A DNA stretch of 64,000 nucleotides, taken from Nocardioides ginsengisegetis. Lineage in GTDB: Bacteria; Actinomycetota; Actinomycetes; Propionibacteriales; Nocardioidaceae. Both the position numbers and the translations under genes were made by a program. This document shows, piece by piece, positions 52,956 through 61,060 of the stretch. The notes below the pieces were generated by a model. That model was not told the DNA's origin, ran no database searches, and saw nothing but the letters and a program-made list of their open reading frames with translations. Numbering within the stretch: position 1 is the first letter of the stretch; the number at the start of each line of letters is the position of its first letter. The stretch spans positions 62,001 through 126,000 of the forward strand of contig NZ_JACGXA010000001.1 in assembly GCF_014138045.1 (NCBI RefSeq), in the 5' to 3' direction.

Positions 52956-53420
52956 TTGGCCGAGTTGTTGCGCCACCACCGCGAACTGCAAGAACTTGCC
53001 GTGACGCGGGGCCGGCTTCGAAGGGTCGGGTTCATGGATGGTCGGCGCATACTCTGGACCGTCTGGCGCGATCAGATCAAGGGCAGCCGCCTCGAACCGA
53101 CGAGGAGATCACCGTGCACGCGGCGCTGCTCGATGCCACGATCCCCACCCGCCTCCGCCCCGCGCCTATCAAGATCGATGTCGGGGGCGCCGAGCTCGAA
53201 GTGATCCAAGGAGTCCGCCGGGTGCTGCGCGAGCACCGGCCGCTTGGGTCCTTCGAGCACGGCTACGGCAGCACCGACCGATCGGCCACCCTGTTCGACG
53301 AGCTGACCACCCTGGGCTACCGGGTGAGCACCCACGGGCGTCCCAATGGAGACGCCTGCGGACTGGCTCGTCGCGGTCACCCGCAACGCCGACTGGAACC
53401 TTGTCGCGACCCCCGCCTGA
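52956..53420 (+). pseudogene. broken FkbM-family methyltransferase remnant
   Basis: The C-terminal part of an FkbM-type SAM methyltransferase is spread over three frames. It reads LQELAVTRGRLRRVGFMDG...GSRLEP, then after a shift near 53100 DEEITVHAALL...IKIDVGGAELEVIQGVRRVL...FEHGYGS, then after a shift near 53338 ETPADWLVAVTRNADWN and stop at 53420. The SAM-binding N-terminal half (GANxG) is missing. It directly follows the acyltransferase. Confidence 0.65.
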
Positions 53421-53423
53421 GCG

Positions 53424-53831
53424 TCATGCGCCGTGGTTGTCGATCACGACCAGGACCACAGGGTAGGACCGACGTCGTTGAAGACGCCGGCGTTGGTCCC
53501 AGTGAGCGGGCTGCGGTCGGTGTAGGTGAACTGCATGACGCCCTTGTAGCGGGCTGTCAGCACGGACCCGCGACTGCACCAGCGCCGAACAGGAAGTGGG
53601 CGCTGGTGCTGGTTGCGCAGAGCACGACTCCACCATCGAGCGCGCCGCCGCCCTGGTAGGTGGTCGCATTGACGTGCACGACGGAGGAACGAGTCGACCA
53701 AGTCTGGGACCTCGCCGGACCCGGGCGATGTGCCTCTGTTCGTCAGGCGAGCTCCAGATGCCTGACTGGTCCACTGCCCATTTCGCCTCACGTCGCAGCG
53801 CCGGCGTGGTCGGATGCATCCGCACTGGCAC
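53424..53831 (-). pseudogene. probable decayed gene of unknown product
   Basis: Two minus-strand frames give protein-like stretches (VHVNATTYQGGGALDGGVVL...SAHFLFGAGAV, then KGVMQFTYTDRSPLTGTNAG ending WSWS) separated by a stop near 53577. This looks like the end of an exported or surface protein. Weakly supported. Confidence 0.3.
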
Positions 53832-53866
53832 TCTGCCCGGTGCCCACCCGACCCGAAGGGCTGCCG

Positions 53867-54172
53867 ATGCGCAGGTTCGCCGCCGTCCCCCTCCTCCTCG
53901 CCTTGGCCGGGGCGAGCCTGACCGGCTGCTCGTCGACCAAGTCGGTCCCCCAGGCAGACGTCGAGGACCAGATCAGCACGCAGCTCGCCGCCCAGGTCGG
54001 ACAGGAGCCCGACGACGTCAGCTGCCCGGGTGACCTCGAGGCCACCAAGGACACGTCGATGACGTGCACGCTGACCGTCGGCGAGGACGAGTACGACGTG
54101 GGCGTCACCGTCACCGAGGTCAAGGACGGCACCGCCAAGTTCGACATCGAGGTCGCCGACGGCCCGAGCTGA
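53867..54172 (+). CDS. small DUF4333-type lipoprotein
   Basis: 101 aa from ATG 53867. Lipoprotein signal with lipobox LTGC (Cys near 21). The short domain has two Cys (VSCPGDLEATKDTSMTCTLTVG) and a GVTVTEVKDGTAKFDIEV end, as in DUF4333. Function unknown; members are membrane-tethered, extracytoplasmic. Convergent with the sensor kinase (8 nt). Confidence 0.82.
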   Translation: MRRFAAVPLLLALAGASLTGCSSTKSVPQADVEDQISTQLAAQVGQEPDDVSCPGDLEATKDTSMTCTLTVGEDEYDVGVTVTEVKDGTAKFDIEVADGPS

Positions 54173-54180
54173 CCCGCGGC

Positions 54181-55575
54181 TCAGGCCTCGCGCAGCGGCA
54201 GCCGGAGCTCGAAGCGGCTGCCGGTGCAGGGGCTGCTCTCGACGCGGATCGAGCCGCCCATCAGGACGGCCAGCTCGTGGCAGAGCGCCAGCCCGAGGCC
54301 CGTGCCGCCGTACTTCCGGGTCGCCGACGGGTCCGCCTGCGCGAAGGACTCGAAGAGCCGCCCCTCGTGCTCGGGGGTGATGCCGATGCCGGTGTCGTCC
54401 ACGGCGAAGAGCAGGTGCTCGGGCTCCTCGTGCGTCACGGTGAGCCGGACCCGGCCGGCCTCGGTGAACTTCACGGCGTTGTCGAGCAGGTGGCGCAGCA
54501 CCTGCGCGAGCCGGCCGGGGTCGCCGACGACCCGCTGCGGGACGCCCTGCTCGAGGTGGACGGTGAACGCCAGGCCCTTGCGCTGGGCGGCGGCCCGGGC
54601 CTCGTCGACCACGTCGTCGATCGCCTCGTTCAAGGCAAAGGCGACGGCCACGACGTGGTTGGAGCCGGCCTCGAGCCGGGAGAAGTCCAGGATGTCCTCG
54701 ACCATGCGGCTCAACTCGCGGCCGCGGCGCTCGACGACCCGCACGAACTTCGTCTGGTGCGCGTCGAGCGGGGTGTCCAGCAGCAGCTCGGTGGTGCCGA
54801 GCACGGTCGTCAGCGGCGTACGCAGCTCGTGGCTCATGTTGGCGAGGAACAGCGACTTGGCCTCGTTGGCCGCCTCCGCCCGCACCAGCGCGTCGTCGCG
54901 CTCGCGGCGGGTCCGGTTGTGCTCGGTGACGTCCTGGGCGATGACGAAGACACCCACCACCTGGTCGTGCACCACGATCGGGAGCCCGGTGATGCGCAGG
55001 TCGATGTGGTGGCCGTCCTTGTGGATCACCCCGACCTCGAACTCCTGCGGGCGCCGGGCCAGGATCTCGACGTACGCCTCCCGCCCGCGGTCGAGGTCCT
55101 CCATCTCGATCATCGAGGTGAAGGGCATGCCCCGCATCTCCGCCGCCGGCCTACCCCCGAGTCGTACGCCGGCGGCGTTGACGTGCTGGAACCGGCCCTC
55201 GAGGTCCAGGGAGAACACCGCGTGCGGATTCTCCTCGAAGAGCGACTCGTAGTGCTGGGTCGTGTGCGCGAGGTCCCGCTCGGCGGCGACGAGCCGGTGG
55301 GTCTCGGCCTGCGCCTCGCGGTAGCGGCGCCACGCGAACAGCGCGAGGCCGATGCTCTCGAGCAGGACGATCAGGGAGATCTCGTCGAACTGGAGCCAGT
55401 CGTGGTCCGCGGCCCACCCGAGGAGGCCCTCGAAGGCGTCGTACTTGATCGCCAGCACCAGGCCCACGAGACCGAGCGCGGCCAGGATGCCGAGCTCGGC
55501 GAGTGACGTCGTGCGGCGCTGCGCGCCGCGCACCTCGGCGTGTGGTGATGTCGGTGTTTCGGTGAAGAACCCCAT
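54181..55575 (-). CDS. membrane sensor histidine kinase with PAS domain
   Basis: 464 aa from ATG 55575. Two membrane helices (about 25-45 and 65-85), PAS (about 110-225), HisKA with phospho-acceptor in NMSHELRTPL (about 252), N-box HLLDNAVKF, G1 DDTGIG and G2 GGTGLGLA. Classical histidine kinase, so it needs a response regulator, but none is adjacent (orphan). Ligand unknown. Confidence 0.92.
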   Translation of the reverse strand: MGFFTETPTSPHAEVRGAQRRTTSLAELGILAALGLVGLVLAIKYDAFEGLLGWAADHDWLQFDEISLIVLLESIGLALFAWRRYREAQAETHRLVAAERDLAHTTQHYESLFEENPHAVFSLDLEGRFQHVNAAGVRLGGRPAAEMRGMPFTSMIEMEDLDRGREAYVEILARRPQEFEVGVIHKDGHHIDLRITGLPIVVHDQVVGVFVIAQDVTEHNRTRRERDDALVRAEAANEAKSLFLANMSHELRTPLTTVLGTTELLLDTPLDAHQTKFVRVVERRGRELSRMVEDILDFSRLEAGSNHVVAVAFALNEAIDDVVDEARAAAQRKGLAFTVHLEQGVPQRVVGDPGRLAQVLRHLLDNAVKFTEAGRVRLTVTHEEPEHLLFAVDDTGIGITPEHEGRLFESFAQADPSATRKYGGTGLGLALCHELAVLMGGSIRVESSPCTGSRFELRLPLREA

Positions 55576-55693
55576 GGTGGACCCCCGTCCTCGCCCGGGC
55601 ACACCGACAAGGGACTGTCGGGGGACCTGGGCACCACGGATGCTACGCCGGGGTAACCGGAATGTCCCGGCCTCACGTGGTGTTGGCCCCACC

Positions 55694-56239
55694 ATGACCG
55701 CCGGAGCCTGGGTACTCGTCGTCGCCGTCCTCGGCGCCCTCACCTTCGGTCTCTACCGCGCCGCCACCAACGGCCGCTTCACCGGCACCCACGCCGTGAA
55801 GTACGCGCAGGCCAATCCGGTGGTTGAGGAAGGCGCGCTAGCGCCTGTCTCGAAACCCAGCGACGCAAGAAGCAGCCCCAACCCTTCGGTGGTCCAGCCC
55901 CCCTCGGTGGTCCAGCCCCCTTCGGTGGTCGAGCTTGCCGAGACCCACGGCCTCACGATCGAGCCGGGGGAGCGCGCCACCCTCCTCCAGTTTTCCTCCG
56001 CGTTCTGCGCGCCCTGCCGCGCCACTCGCCGCACCCTGTCGGAGGTGGCCGCCGTGGTCCCCGGCGTCGTGCACGTCGAGGTTGACGCCGAGCACCACCT
56101 CGAGGTGGTCCGAGCCCTCGGCATCCTGCGTACGCCGACCACGCTCGTCCTCGACGGTCGGGGCGTGGAGGTCAGCCGCGCTGCCGGCGCGCCCCGCAAG
56201 GAGCAGGTCCTCACCGCGCTCGGGCAACTCACGACCTGA
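55694..56239 (+). CDS. membrane-anchored thioredoxin-like protein with repeat-derived insertion
   Basis: 181 aa from ATG 55694. One N-terminal helix, a linker, then a thioredoxin fold with CAPC (about 101-104) and the cis-Pro in LRTPTTLV. Between the helix and the fold is a low-complexity region (SVVQPPSVVQPPSVVELAE) encoded by 18-bp tandem repeats and by the dispersed palindrome GGTGGTCGAGC. The repeat has been inserted in frame. It corresponds to ThiX (Rv0816c type) in the conserved neighbourhood; likely a membrane-side disulfide reductase or thiol carrier. Confidence 0.85.
   Translation: MTAGAWVLVVAVLGALTFGLYRAATNGRFTGTHAVKYAQANPVVEEGALAPVSKPSDARSSPNPSVVQPPSVVQPPSVVELAETHGLTIEPGERATLLQFSSAFCAPCRATRRTLSEVAAVVPGVVHVEVDAEHHLEVVRALGILRTPTTLVLDGRGVEVSRAAGAPRKEQVLTALGQLTT
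55819..55947 (+). repeat. repeat cluster inside the thioredoxin gene
   Basis: A long imperfect palindrome at 55819-55859 (GGTGGTTGAGG...CTCGAAACC around GGCGCGCTAGCGCC), then 18-bp units TCGGTGGTCCAGCCCCC at 55886 and 55904, then the dispersed palindrome copy at 55924-55947. All are in frame and stop-free on the plus strand. Confidence 0.8.
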
Positions 56240-56472
56240 CCCCGGCCCAAGCGCGCCTCCTCGGACCAGCAGAAGTCTGCTGACGTGGCGCCTTTCCGGC
56301 GGAGAGAGCCGATGGACCGTCTATGAGGACGCTGGCCCATCGCCTCCAACTTGGCATTCTGTGCCGCTGCTTGGCCCCACGGCCTGAGCTCTCCCTTTCG
56401 CCGCCTACCCACAATTGGCGACGGAGAACTCGTGGGGCCGACCGCCGTCCACGACGAGGCGACCCTTGGAAC

Positions 56473-56676
56473 ATGACGATGCTCAAAACGGAGCGCAAGC
56501 ACCCGACCGTGACGTCGTGCCCGGACTGCGGTCACGACGTCTACCCGCTCTACAGCCAGCTCGCCGTGGTGCCGCTCCCACGCCAGCCCCATGGCTGCCT
56601 GGTGGCGATGGACGGGACCCGCGCCTCGGGTGGGGAGCCCTGCGGCTGCCACCACGACGCCCATCTCTTCGGCTGA
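56473..56676 (+). CDS. small zinc-binding protein, unknown
   Basis: 67 aa from ATG 56473. Cys pairs CPDCGHD and CGCHH indicate a zinc site; the middle contains YPLYSQLAVVPLPRQPHGCLV. No family recognised; the weak ribosome site (GGAAC) leaves the start uncertain. Convergent with gmd. Confidence 0.5.
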   Translation: MTMLKTERKHPTVTSCPDCGHDVYPLYSQLAVVPLPRQPHGCLVAMDGTRASGGEPCGCHHDAHLFG

Positions 56677-56685
56677 GCGAAGCCC

Positions 56686-57714
56686 TCAGGCGTAGAGGTA
56701 CGCCGGGTCCTCCTCGACGCCGGTGCGCAGTCGCTCCATGTCGACATGGACCATGTGGCCGATGACCTCCTCGAAGGTCTGCGTCGGCCGCCAGCCCAGC
56801 AGTTCGCGTGCCTTGGTGGCATCGCCCTGGAGTTGCATGACGTCGGCTGGGCGCATCAGGTCGGGGTCCTGTTCGACATAGCGCTCCGGGTCGCCGAGGC
56901 CGGCGGCGTCGAAGGCGACCGCCAGCAGCTCACTGAGGGGTCGCGCCACGCCGGTCGCCACGATCAGGTCGGTGGGCTCGTCCTGCTGCAGCATGAGGTG
57001 CATCGAGCGGACGTAGTCGGCGGCGGAGCCCCAGTCGCGACGCACGTCGAGGTTGCCCAGGGTGAGCGTGGTGCGCCGTCCCAGCGCGATTTCGGCTACC
57101 GCCCTCGTGATCTTGCGGGTCACGAACTGCTCGGGCCGCAGCGGGCTCTCGTGGTTGTAGAGCGTCCCGTTGACCGTGAAGAGCCCGTAGGAGTCCCGGT
57201 AGTTCACCGTCAGGTGGTGAGCAAAGCTCTTGGCGGCCGCATAGGGGCTGCGCGGGTAGTGGGGGGTGTTCTCCGTCTGCGGCTGCTGGTCGGAGATCCC
57301 GAACATCTCCGAGCTCGACGGCTGGTAGAACCGTGGTGCGCTGCCGTGGCGCTCGCGGTGGGCGACGAGCTCCTCGAGCATCCGGAGCACGGCCATCGCG
57401 TTGGTCTCGGCGACGAGCTCGGCGTTCTTCCAGCTCGCCCCGACCGACGTGAGGGCCGCGAGGTTGTAGACCTCGTCGGGTCGAAAGTCGTCCAAGGCCT
57501 GACCGAAGCCGGCGCGGTCACGGGCGTCGAGGGAGATGACACGGATGTCAGCCAGGTAGGGCGCCATCCTTGCGGTGGCCTCGCTGTCCGGAAGTGCGGT
57601 GCCGACCACGTCGTAGCCCAGGTTGCGGAGGTGGTGGGCGAGATAGACCCCGTCCTGGCCGGCGACACCAGTGATCAGCGCCTTACGGTGGCCGTCGTGG
57701 GCGTCCGTGTCCAT
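56686..57714 (-). CDS. gmd: GDP-mannose 4,6-dehydratase
   Basis: 342 aa. The NAD(P)-binding loop GVAGQDGVYLAHHL (about 16-29), catalytic Ser/Thr in SSSEMFG, YxxxK in SPYAAAKSFAHH, and the RRDWGSAADYV motif are all typical of Gmd. It converts GDP-mannose to GDP-4-keto-6-deoxymannose for deoxysugar synthesis on the surface polysaccharide. TATGAT lies 8 nt before the start, so its mRNA may be leaderless. Confidence 0.93.
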   Translation of the reverse strand: MDTDAHDGHRKALITGVAGQDGVYLAHHLRNLGYDVVGTALPDSEATARMAPYLADIRVISLDARDRAGFGQALDDFRPDEVYNLAALTSVGASWKNAELVAETNAMAVLRMLEELVAHRERHGSAPRFYQPSSSEMFGISDQQPQTENTPHYPRSPYAAAKSFAHHLTVNYRDSYGLFTVNGTLYNHESPLRPEQFVTRKITRAVAEIALGRRTTLTLGNLDVRRDWGSAADYVRSMHLMLQQDEPTDLIVATGVARPLSELLAVAFDAAGLGDPERYVEQDPDLMRPADVMQLQGDATKARELLGWRPTQTFEEVIGHMVHVDMERLRTGVEEDPAYLYA

Positions 57715-57823
57715 GATTCGGAATCATAGACTCGACGGCTACTCGTCCGTTCCGCGAGACGATTATCCACGATGCGAGATGGAATGAAGTGTTCGAGGGT
57801 CGGGTTCTCCTAGAGTGCTGCCC

Positions 57824-57901
57824 ATGTCCTCGACCATGCTGACCCGCCGCCGCGCAGTGGACCACTGCCGCGTGCGCTCGTCGCTGTGTCGAATGTCCTG
57901 A
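57824..57901 (+). CDS. cysteine-containing leader peptide
   Basis: 25 codons (MSSTMLTRRRAVDHCRVRSS, then LCRMS). TAGAGT lies 7 nt before the ATG, so the transcript is leaderless. The RRRAVDHCRV...LCR form is the recurrent actinobacterial leader seen upstream of sulfur genes; in mycobacteria such leaders mediate cysteine-responsive attenuation. Two Cys codons here, not a polycysteine run. Confidence 0.75.
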   Translation: MSSTMLTRRRAVDHCRVRSSLCRMS

Positions 57902-57916
57902 CGGGACGCGTCGCCC

Positions 57917-57966
57917 CAACTCCTCTTTAGTCGACTCGAATACTCGACTAATGTGCGTGGGAGTTG
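57917..57966 (+). promoter_or_regulatory. nested stem-loop after the leader peptide, candidate attenuator
   Basis: Outer stem CAACTCC (57917-57923) / GGAGTTG (57960-57966) and inner stem TAGTCGA (57928-57934) / TCGACTA (57944-57950). It starts 16 nt after the leader stop, so a ribosome stalled at Cys codons could change the folding. Confidence 0.55.
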
Positions 57967-58010
57967 CCCCTTCGTCGTACGACGAGCCGTGACGCGCCCG
58001 TGCCGTTCCC

Positions 58011-58032
58011 GGTGGTCGAGCTTGTCGAGACC
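58011..58032 (+). repeat. dispersed palindromic repeat, copy in the leader of the sulfur operon
   Basis: Begins GGTGGTCGAGCTTG and ends CGAGACC. It lies between the candidate attenuator and the DUF4395 gene. Confidence 0.7.
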
Positions 58033-58063
58033 CCGGAATCCGTCCAGGACCTTCAGGAGAGAC

Positions 58064-58528
58064 ATGTCCACCATCAGCCATCCCCGGGCCGCCAGCCCGG
58101 GCACGACCGCCGGCATCGACCCACGCGGTCCGCAGTTCGCGGCCGCGCTGACGTCGGTGGTGCTGGCGGCGGTGCTGCTCCTGGCGCCGCACCCGGTCGG
58201 CGTCGCGCTGCTTGCCCTCCAGGCCGTGCTGTTCGCGGTGGGTGCGGGGCTCGGGGTCCAGCGCACGCCCTACGCCTGGCTGTTCCGGACCCTGGTCCGG
58301 CCGCAGCTCGACCCGCCGTCCGACCTCGAGGACCCGGCCCCGCCGCGGTTCGCCCAGGTGGTCGGCCTGACCTTCGCCGTGGTCGGGCTGCTCGGGTTCC
58401 TGTCCGGCGCCACCGTCGTCGGCCTCGTCGCCACCGGCTTCGCCCTCGCCGCCGCACTGCTCAACGCGGTCTTCGCGTTCTGCCTCGGCTGCGAGATGTA
58501 CCTGCTCATCAAGCGCTTCGCCCACTGA
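58064..58528 (+). CDS. DUF4395 membrane protein
   Basis: 154 aa from ATG 58064 with AGGAGA upstream. Four membrane helices; conserved GIDPRGPQFAAALTSVVLA at the start and AFCLGCEMYLLIKR at the end with two Cys close to the membrane face. It precedes thiosulfate sulfurtransferase in many actinobacteria; probably a transporter subunit or redox partner for sulfur. Function not established. Confidence 0.88.
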   Translation: MSTISHPRAASPGTTAGIDPRGPQFAAALTSVVLAAVLLLAPHPVGVALLALQAVLFAVGAGLGVQRTPYAWLFRTLVRPQLDPPSDLEDPAPPRFAQVVGLTFAVVGLLGFLSGATVVGLVATGFALAAALLNAVFAFCLGCEMYLLIKRFAH

Positions 58529-58585
58529 CCCACCCCGACCCAACCCAGACCCCACCGCACCACCGGTGCACAGAAAGGTAAGAAC

Positions 58586-59434
58586 ATGAGCCGCGAGAAC
58601 TCGCTCGTCACCGCCCAGTGGGTGGAGGACCATCTCGATGACCCGTCGATCGTGCTCGTCGAGGTCGACGAGGACACCACCGCCTACGACAAGGGCCACA
58701 TCCGGGGCGCCATCAAGCTCGACTGGACGACCGACCTGCAGGACCAGGTCCGCCGCGACTTCGTCAACAAGGCGCAGTTCGAGGCGCTCCTGTCCGACCG
58801 CGGCGTCGGCAACGACCACACGGTCGTCCTCTACGGCGGCAACAACAACTGGTTCGCCGCCTACGCCTACTGGTACTTCAAGCTCTACGGCCACCAGGAG
58901 GTCAAGCTCCTCGACGGCGGCCGCAAGAAGTGGGAGCTCGACTCCCGCGAGCTGACCGACGAGCTGCCCACGCGTGAGAAGACGTCCTACACCGCGCAGG
59001 AGCAGGACTCCTCGATCCGCGCCTTCCGCGACGAGACGGTCGCCGCCATCGGCACCCAGAACCTCGTCGACGTGCGCAGCCCCGACGAGTACGCCGGCCG
59101 GCTGCTCGCCCCGGCCCACCTCCCGCAGGAGCAGGCCCAGCGCGCCGGGCACATCCCGACCGCCGCCAGCGTCCCGTGGAGCAAGGCGGCCAACGACGAC
59201 GGCACCTTCAAGTCCGACGACGAGCTGAAGGCCATCTACACCGAGGCCGGCGTCGACTGGAGCAAGGACACCATCGCCTACTGCCGCATCGGCGAGCGCT
59301 CCTCGCACACGTGGTTCGTGCTCAAGGAGCTGCTGGGCCAGCCGAACGTCAAGAACTACGACGGCTCCTGGACCGAGTACGGCTCCCTCGTCGGCGTGCC
59401 CGTCGCCCTCGGCGACGAGCCGGGTGTCGCCTGA
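58586..59434 (+). CDS. sseA: thiosulfate sulfurtransferase (rhodanese, CysA2-type)
   Basis: 282 aa with two rhodanese domains, the first inactive, the second with the active loop CRIGER (catalytic Cys near 233). ATG with AAAGGTAAG upstream. It transfers sulfane sulfur from thiosulfate to thiophilic acceptors. In mycobacteria the genes are cysA2/cysA3 next to sseC, as here. Stop overlaps the next start (TGATG). Confidence 0.93.
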   Translation: MSRENSLVTAQWVEDHLDDPSIVLVEVDEDTTAYDKGHIRGAIKLDWTTDLQDQVRRDFVNKAQFEALLSDRGVGNDHTVVLYGGNNNWFAAYAYWYFKLYGHQEVKLLDGGRKKWELDSRELTDELPTREKTSYTAQEQDSSIRAFRDETVAAIGTQNLVDVRSPDEYAGRLLAPAHLPQEQAQRAGHIPTAASVPWSKAANDDGTFKSDDELKAIYTEAGVDWSKDTIAYCRIGERSSHTWFVLKELLGQPNVKNYDGSWTEYGSLVGVPVALGDEPGVA

Positions 59435-59730
59435 TGTGCGGCGCGACCGAGGGCGGCCTGTCGCTGGACGGCATCAACGTCGCCAAGGAGGCGATCGTGC
59501 AGGGCCAGGTGCTGCGCGACGGTGAGCCCGTCGGCAACGCCTACGTGCGCCTGCTCGACCGCACCGGCGAGTTCACCGCGGAGGTCCCCACCTCGGCCAC
59601 CGGCCACTTCCGGTTCTTCGCCGGCGAGGGGGAGTGGACGCTCCGCACCCTGGCCCCGAAGGCCGAGCCGGTCGACAAGACCGTGGTCGCCTCGATCGGT
59701 ACCGTTGCCGAGGTCGTCATCCCGATCTAG
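59434..59730 (+). CDS. sseC: DUF1416 protein (SseC-type)
   Basis: 98 aa beginning CGATEGGLSLDG. Its beta-rich fold (VNGNxxxNAYVRLLDRTGEF type; here GNAYVRLLDRTGEFTAE) resembles a small Ig-like/transthyretin-like domain. Overlaps the rhodanese gene by 1 nt, so co-translated. Same order as Rv0815c-Rv0814c in M. tuberculosis. Confidence 0.92.
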   Translation: MCGATEGGLSLDGINVAKEAIVQGQVLRDGEPVGNAYVRLLDRTGEFTAEVPTSATGHFRFFAGEGEWTLRTLAPKAEPVDKTVVASIGTVAEVVIPI

Positions 59731-60804
59731 CTAGGTGCACCCGGGTTCCAGCGTGACGCGGTAAGCGAGTGACTCGAGCTGTCGGATGTAGTTGTGCCTC
59801 TTGGACTCGATGTTGACGCGGCGGGCGTAGTGGTCGCCGCCCAGATCGACGTCACCTGGTGTCGGGGTTGGCCAGGAGCTGCCAGACAATCACGAGGATC
59901 GAGCGGCTGGCCGCAAACGATGGCCTTCTCGTTGCCACGTCGACGCGCGATCCGTCGGTACCGCTCGCCGAGGAAGGGTGTCACTGCGGCCGATGACGAC
60001 GGCGGTCTCGACGAGCACCCGGGCCAGATATAGGTTGTCGTGCCCGGTGGAATCGTTGCCCTTTGTCTTGCCGGCCGAGGACTTGAGCCTGGGCAGAGTT
60101 TTCGCCCACGAGCACAGGTACCCAAGGGTAGGGAACCGGGACATGTCCAGGTCGACCTCGGCCACGATGATCGCTGGACCGATCCCGAGGATCTCATCGC
60201 GCCGTTCAACGGCCTGAGCTGAGGGCGATCACCGTTCCGATCTCGTCCTCGATCCGGGCGATGTCGGCATCATGATCGTCGATCCTGCACCGAGAGCTTG
60301 ATACAGGCGTCCTGCAAGAGTCTCGACCCGGTTCTTCTCCCCGGTCCGGACCCCGATCAGGTCGACCCAGTAGCGGGTGGAGTGCCGCAGCTTCCGGATC
60401 GGCCGCGGCGGCACGAAGCTGGGCGGCAGCATCTGTCCTTCGGCGACCTTGCACAGTCACACCGCGTCCAGCACATCGGTCTTGGGCCGCCCGGGCAGGT
60501 GCTTGACGTCTCGGGCGTTGACCAGCCAGGGCTCCAGACCATGCGCCTCGAGCAGGGAGAACACCGGCTTCCATCAATCACTGGTGGCCTCCATCACCAC
60601 CCGCTCGATCCGCAACTCGACTAGACGATTGGCCAGCTCCGCCAGCGACCGAGTCATCGTCGAATGCGTCGAGACCTCCTGCTGGCGTCGCGTCCTACCG
60701 CTGGCCGCCGGGATCGGCACGCAACAGACCAACTCGGCCATGCCCATGTCCAGGGCAGCGTCCCTGGCGATGATCTGCTCATCATCGGCCCAATCGGCGA
60801 TCAT
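59731..60804 (-). pseudogene. decayed IS110-family transposase
   Basis: The N-terminus (IADWADDEQIIARDAALDMG and STMTRSLAELANRLVELRIE), the middle (FVPPRPIRKLRHSTRYWVDL) and the C-terminus (DMSRFPTLGYLCSWAKTLPR, then RRIARRRGNEKAIV and ESLAYRVTLEP) are in several frames with stops between. About 130 codons in the middle are missing. Matches IS110 transposases from memory. Immobile. Confidence 0.85.
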
Positions 60805-61060
60805 CGTTCACCTCCCACTTCCACGTTGTAGACAACGTGGCCGCCCGTGGGAGTCACTTGGCGAAACGGAATCTAGTCCTCGTGCTCAACGAATATGGCA
60901 ACGATTAAGGGCCAACAACACAACCCCCGCCCCCGGCAAGGCTTTCGGACCTGAACGACCATAGCGAAACGGCGTCGACAGGCGACCACACCACCGTTCT
61001 CAGCCCTGCACGGGTCCCCGACCGGGGCCCATTGGCTAGCCTCAACGCTACGGGTACTTC
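60805..61060. other. 256-nt gap, no feature supported
   Basis: Lies between the IS110 remnant and the pyruvyl transferase gene. A short palindrome ACGTTGTAGACAACGT at 60823-60838 may be part of the IS110 end. Confidence 0.3.
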
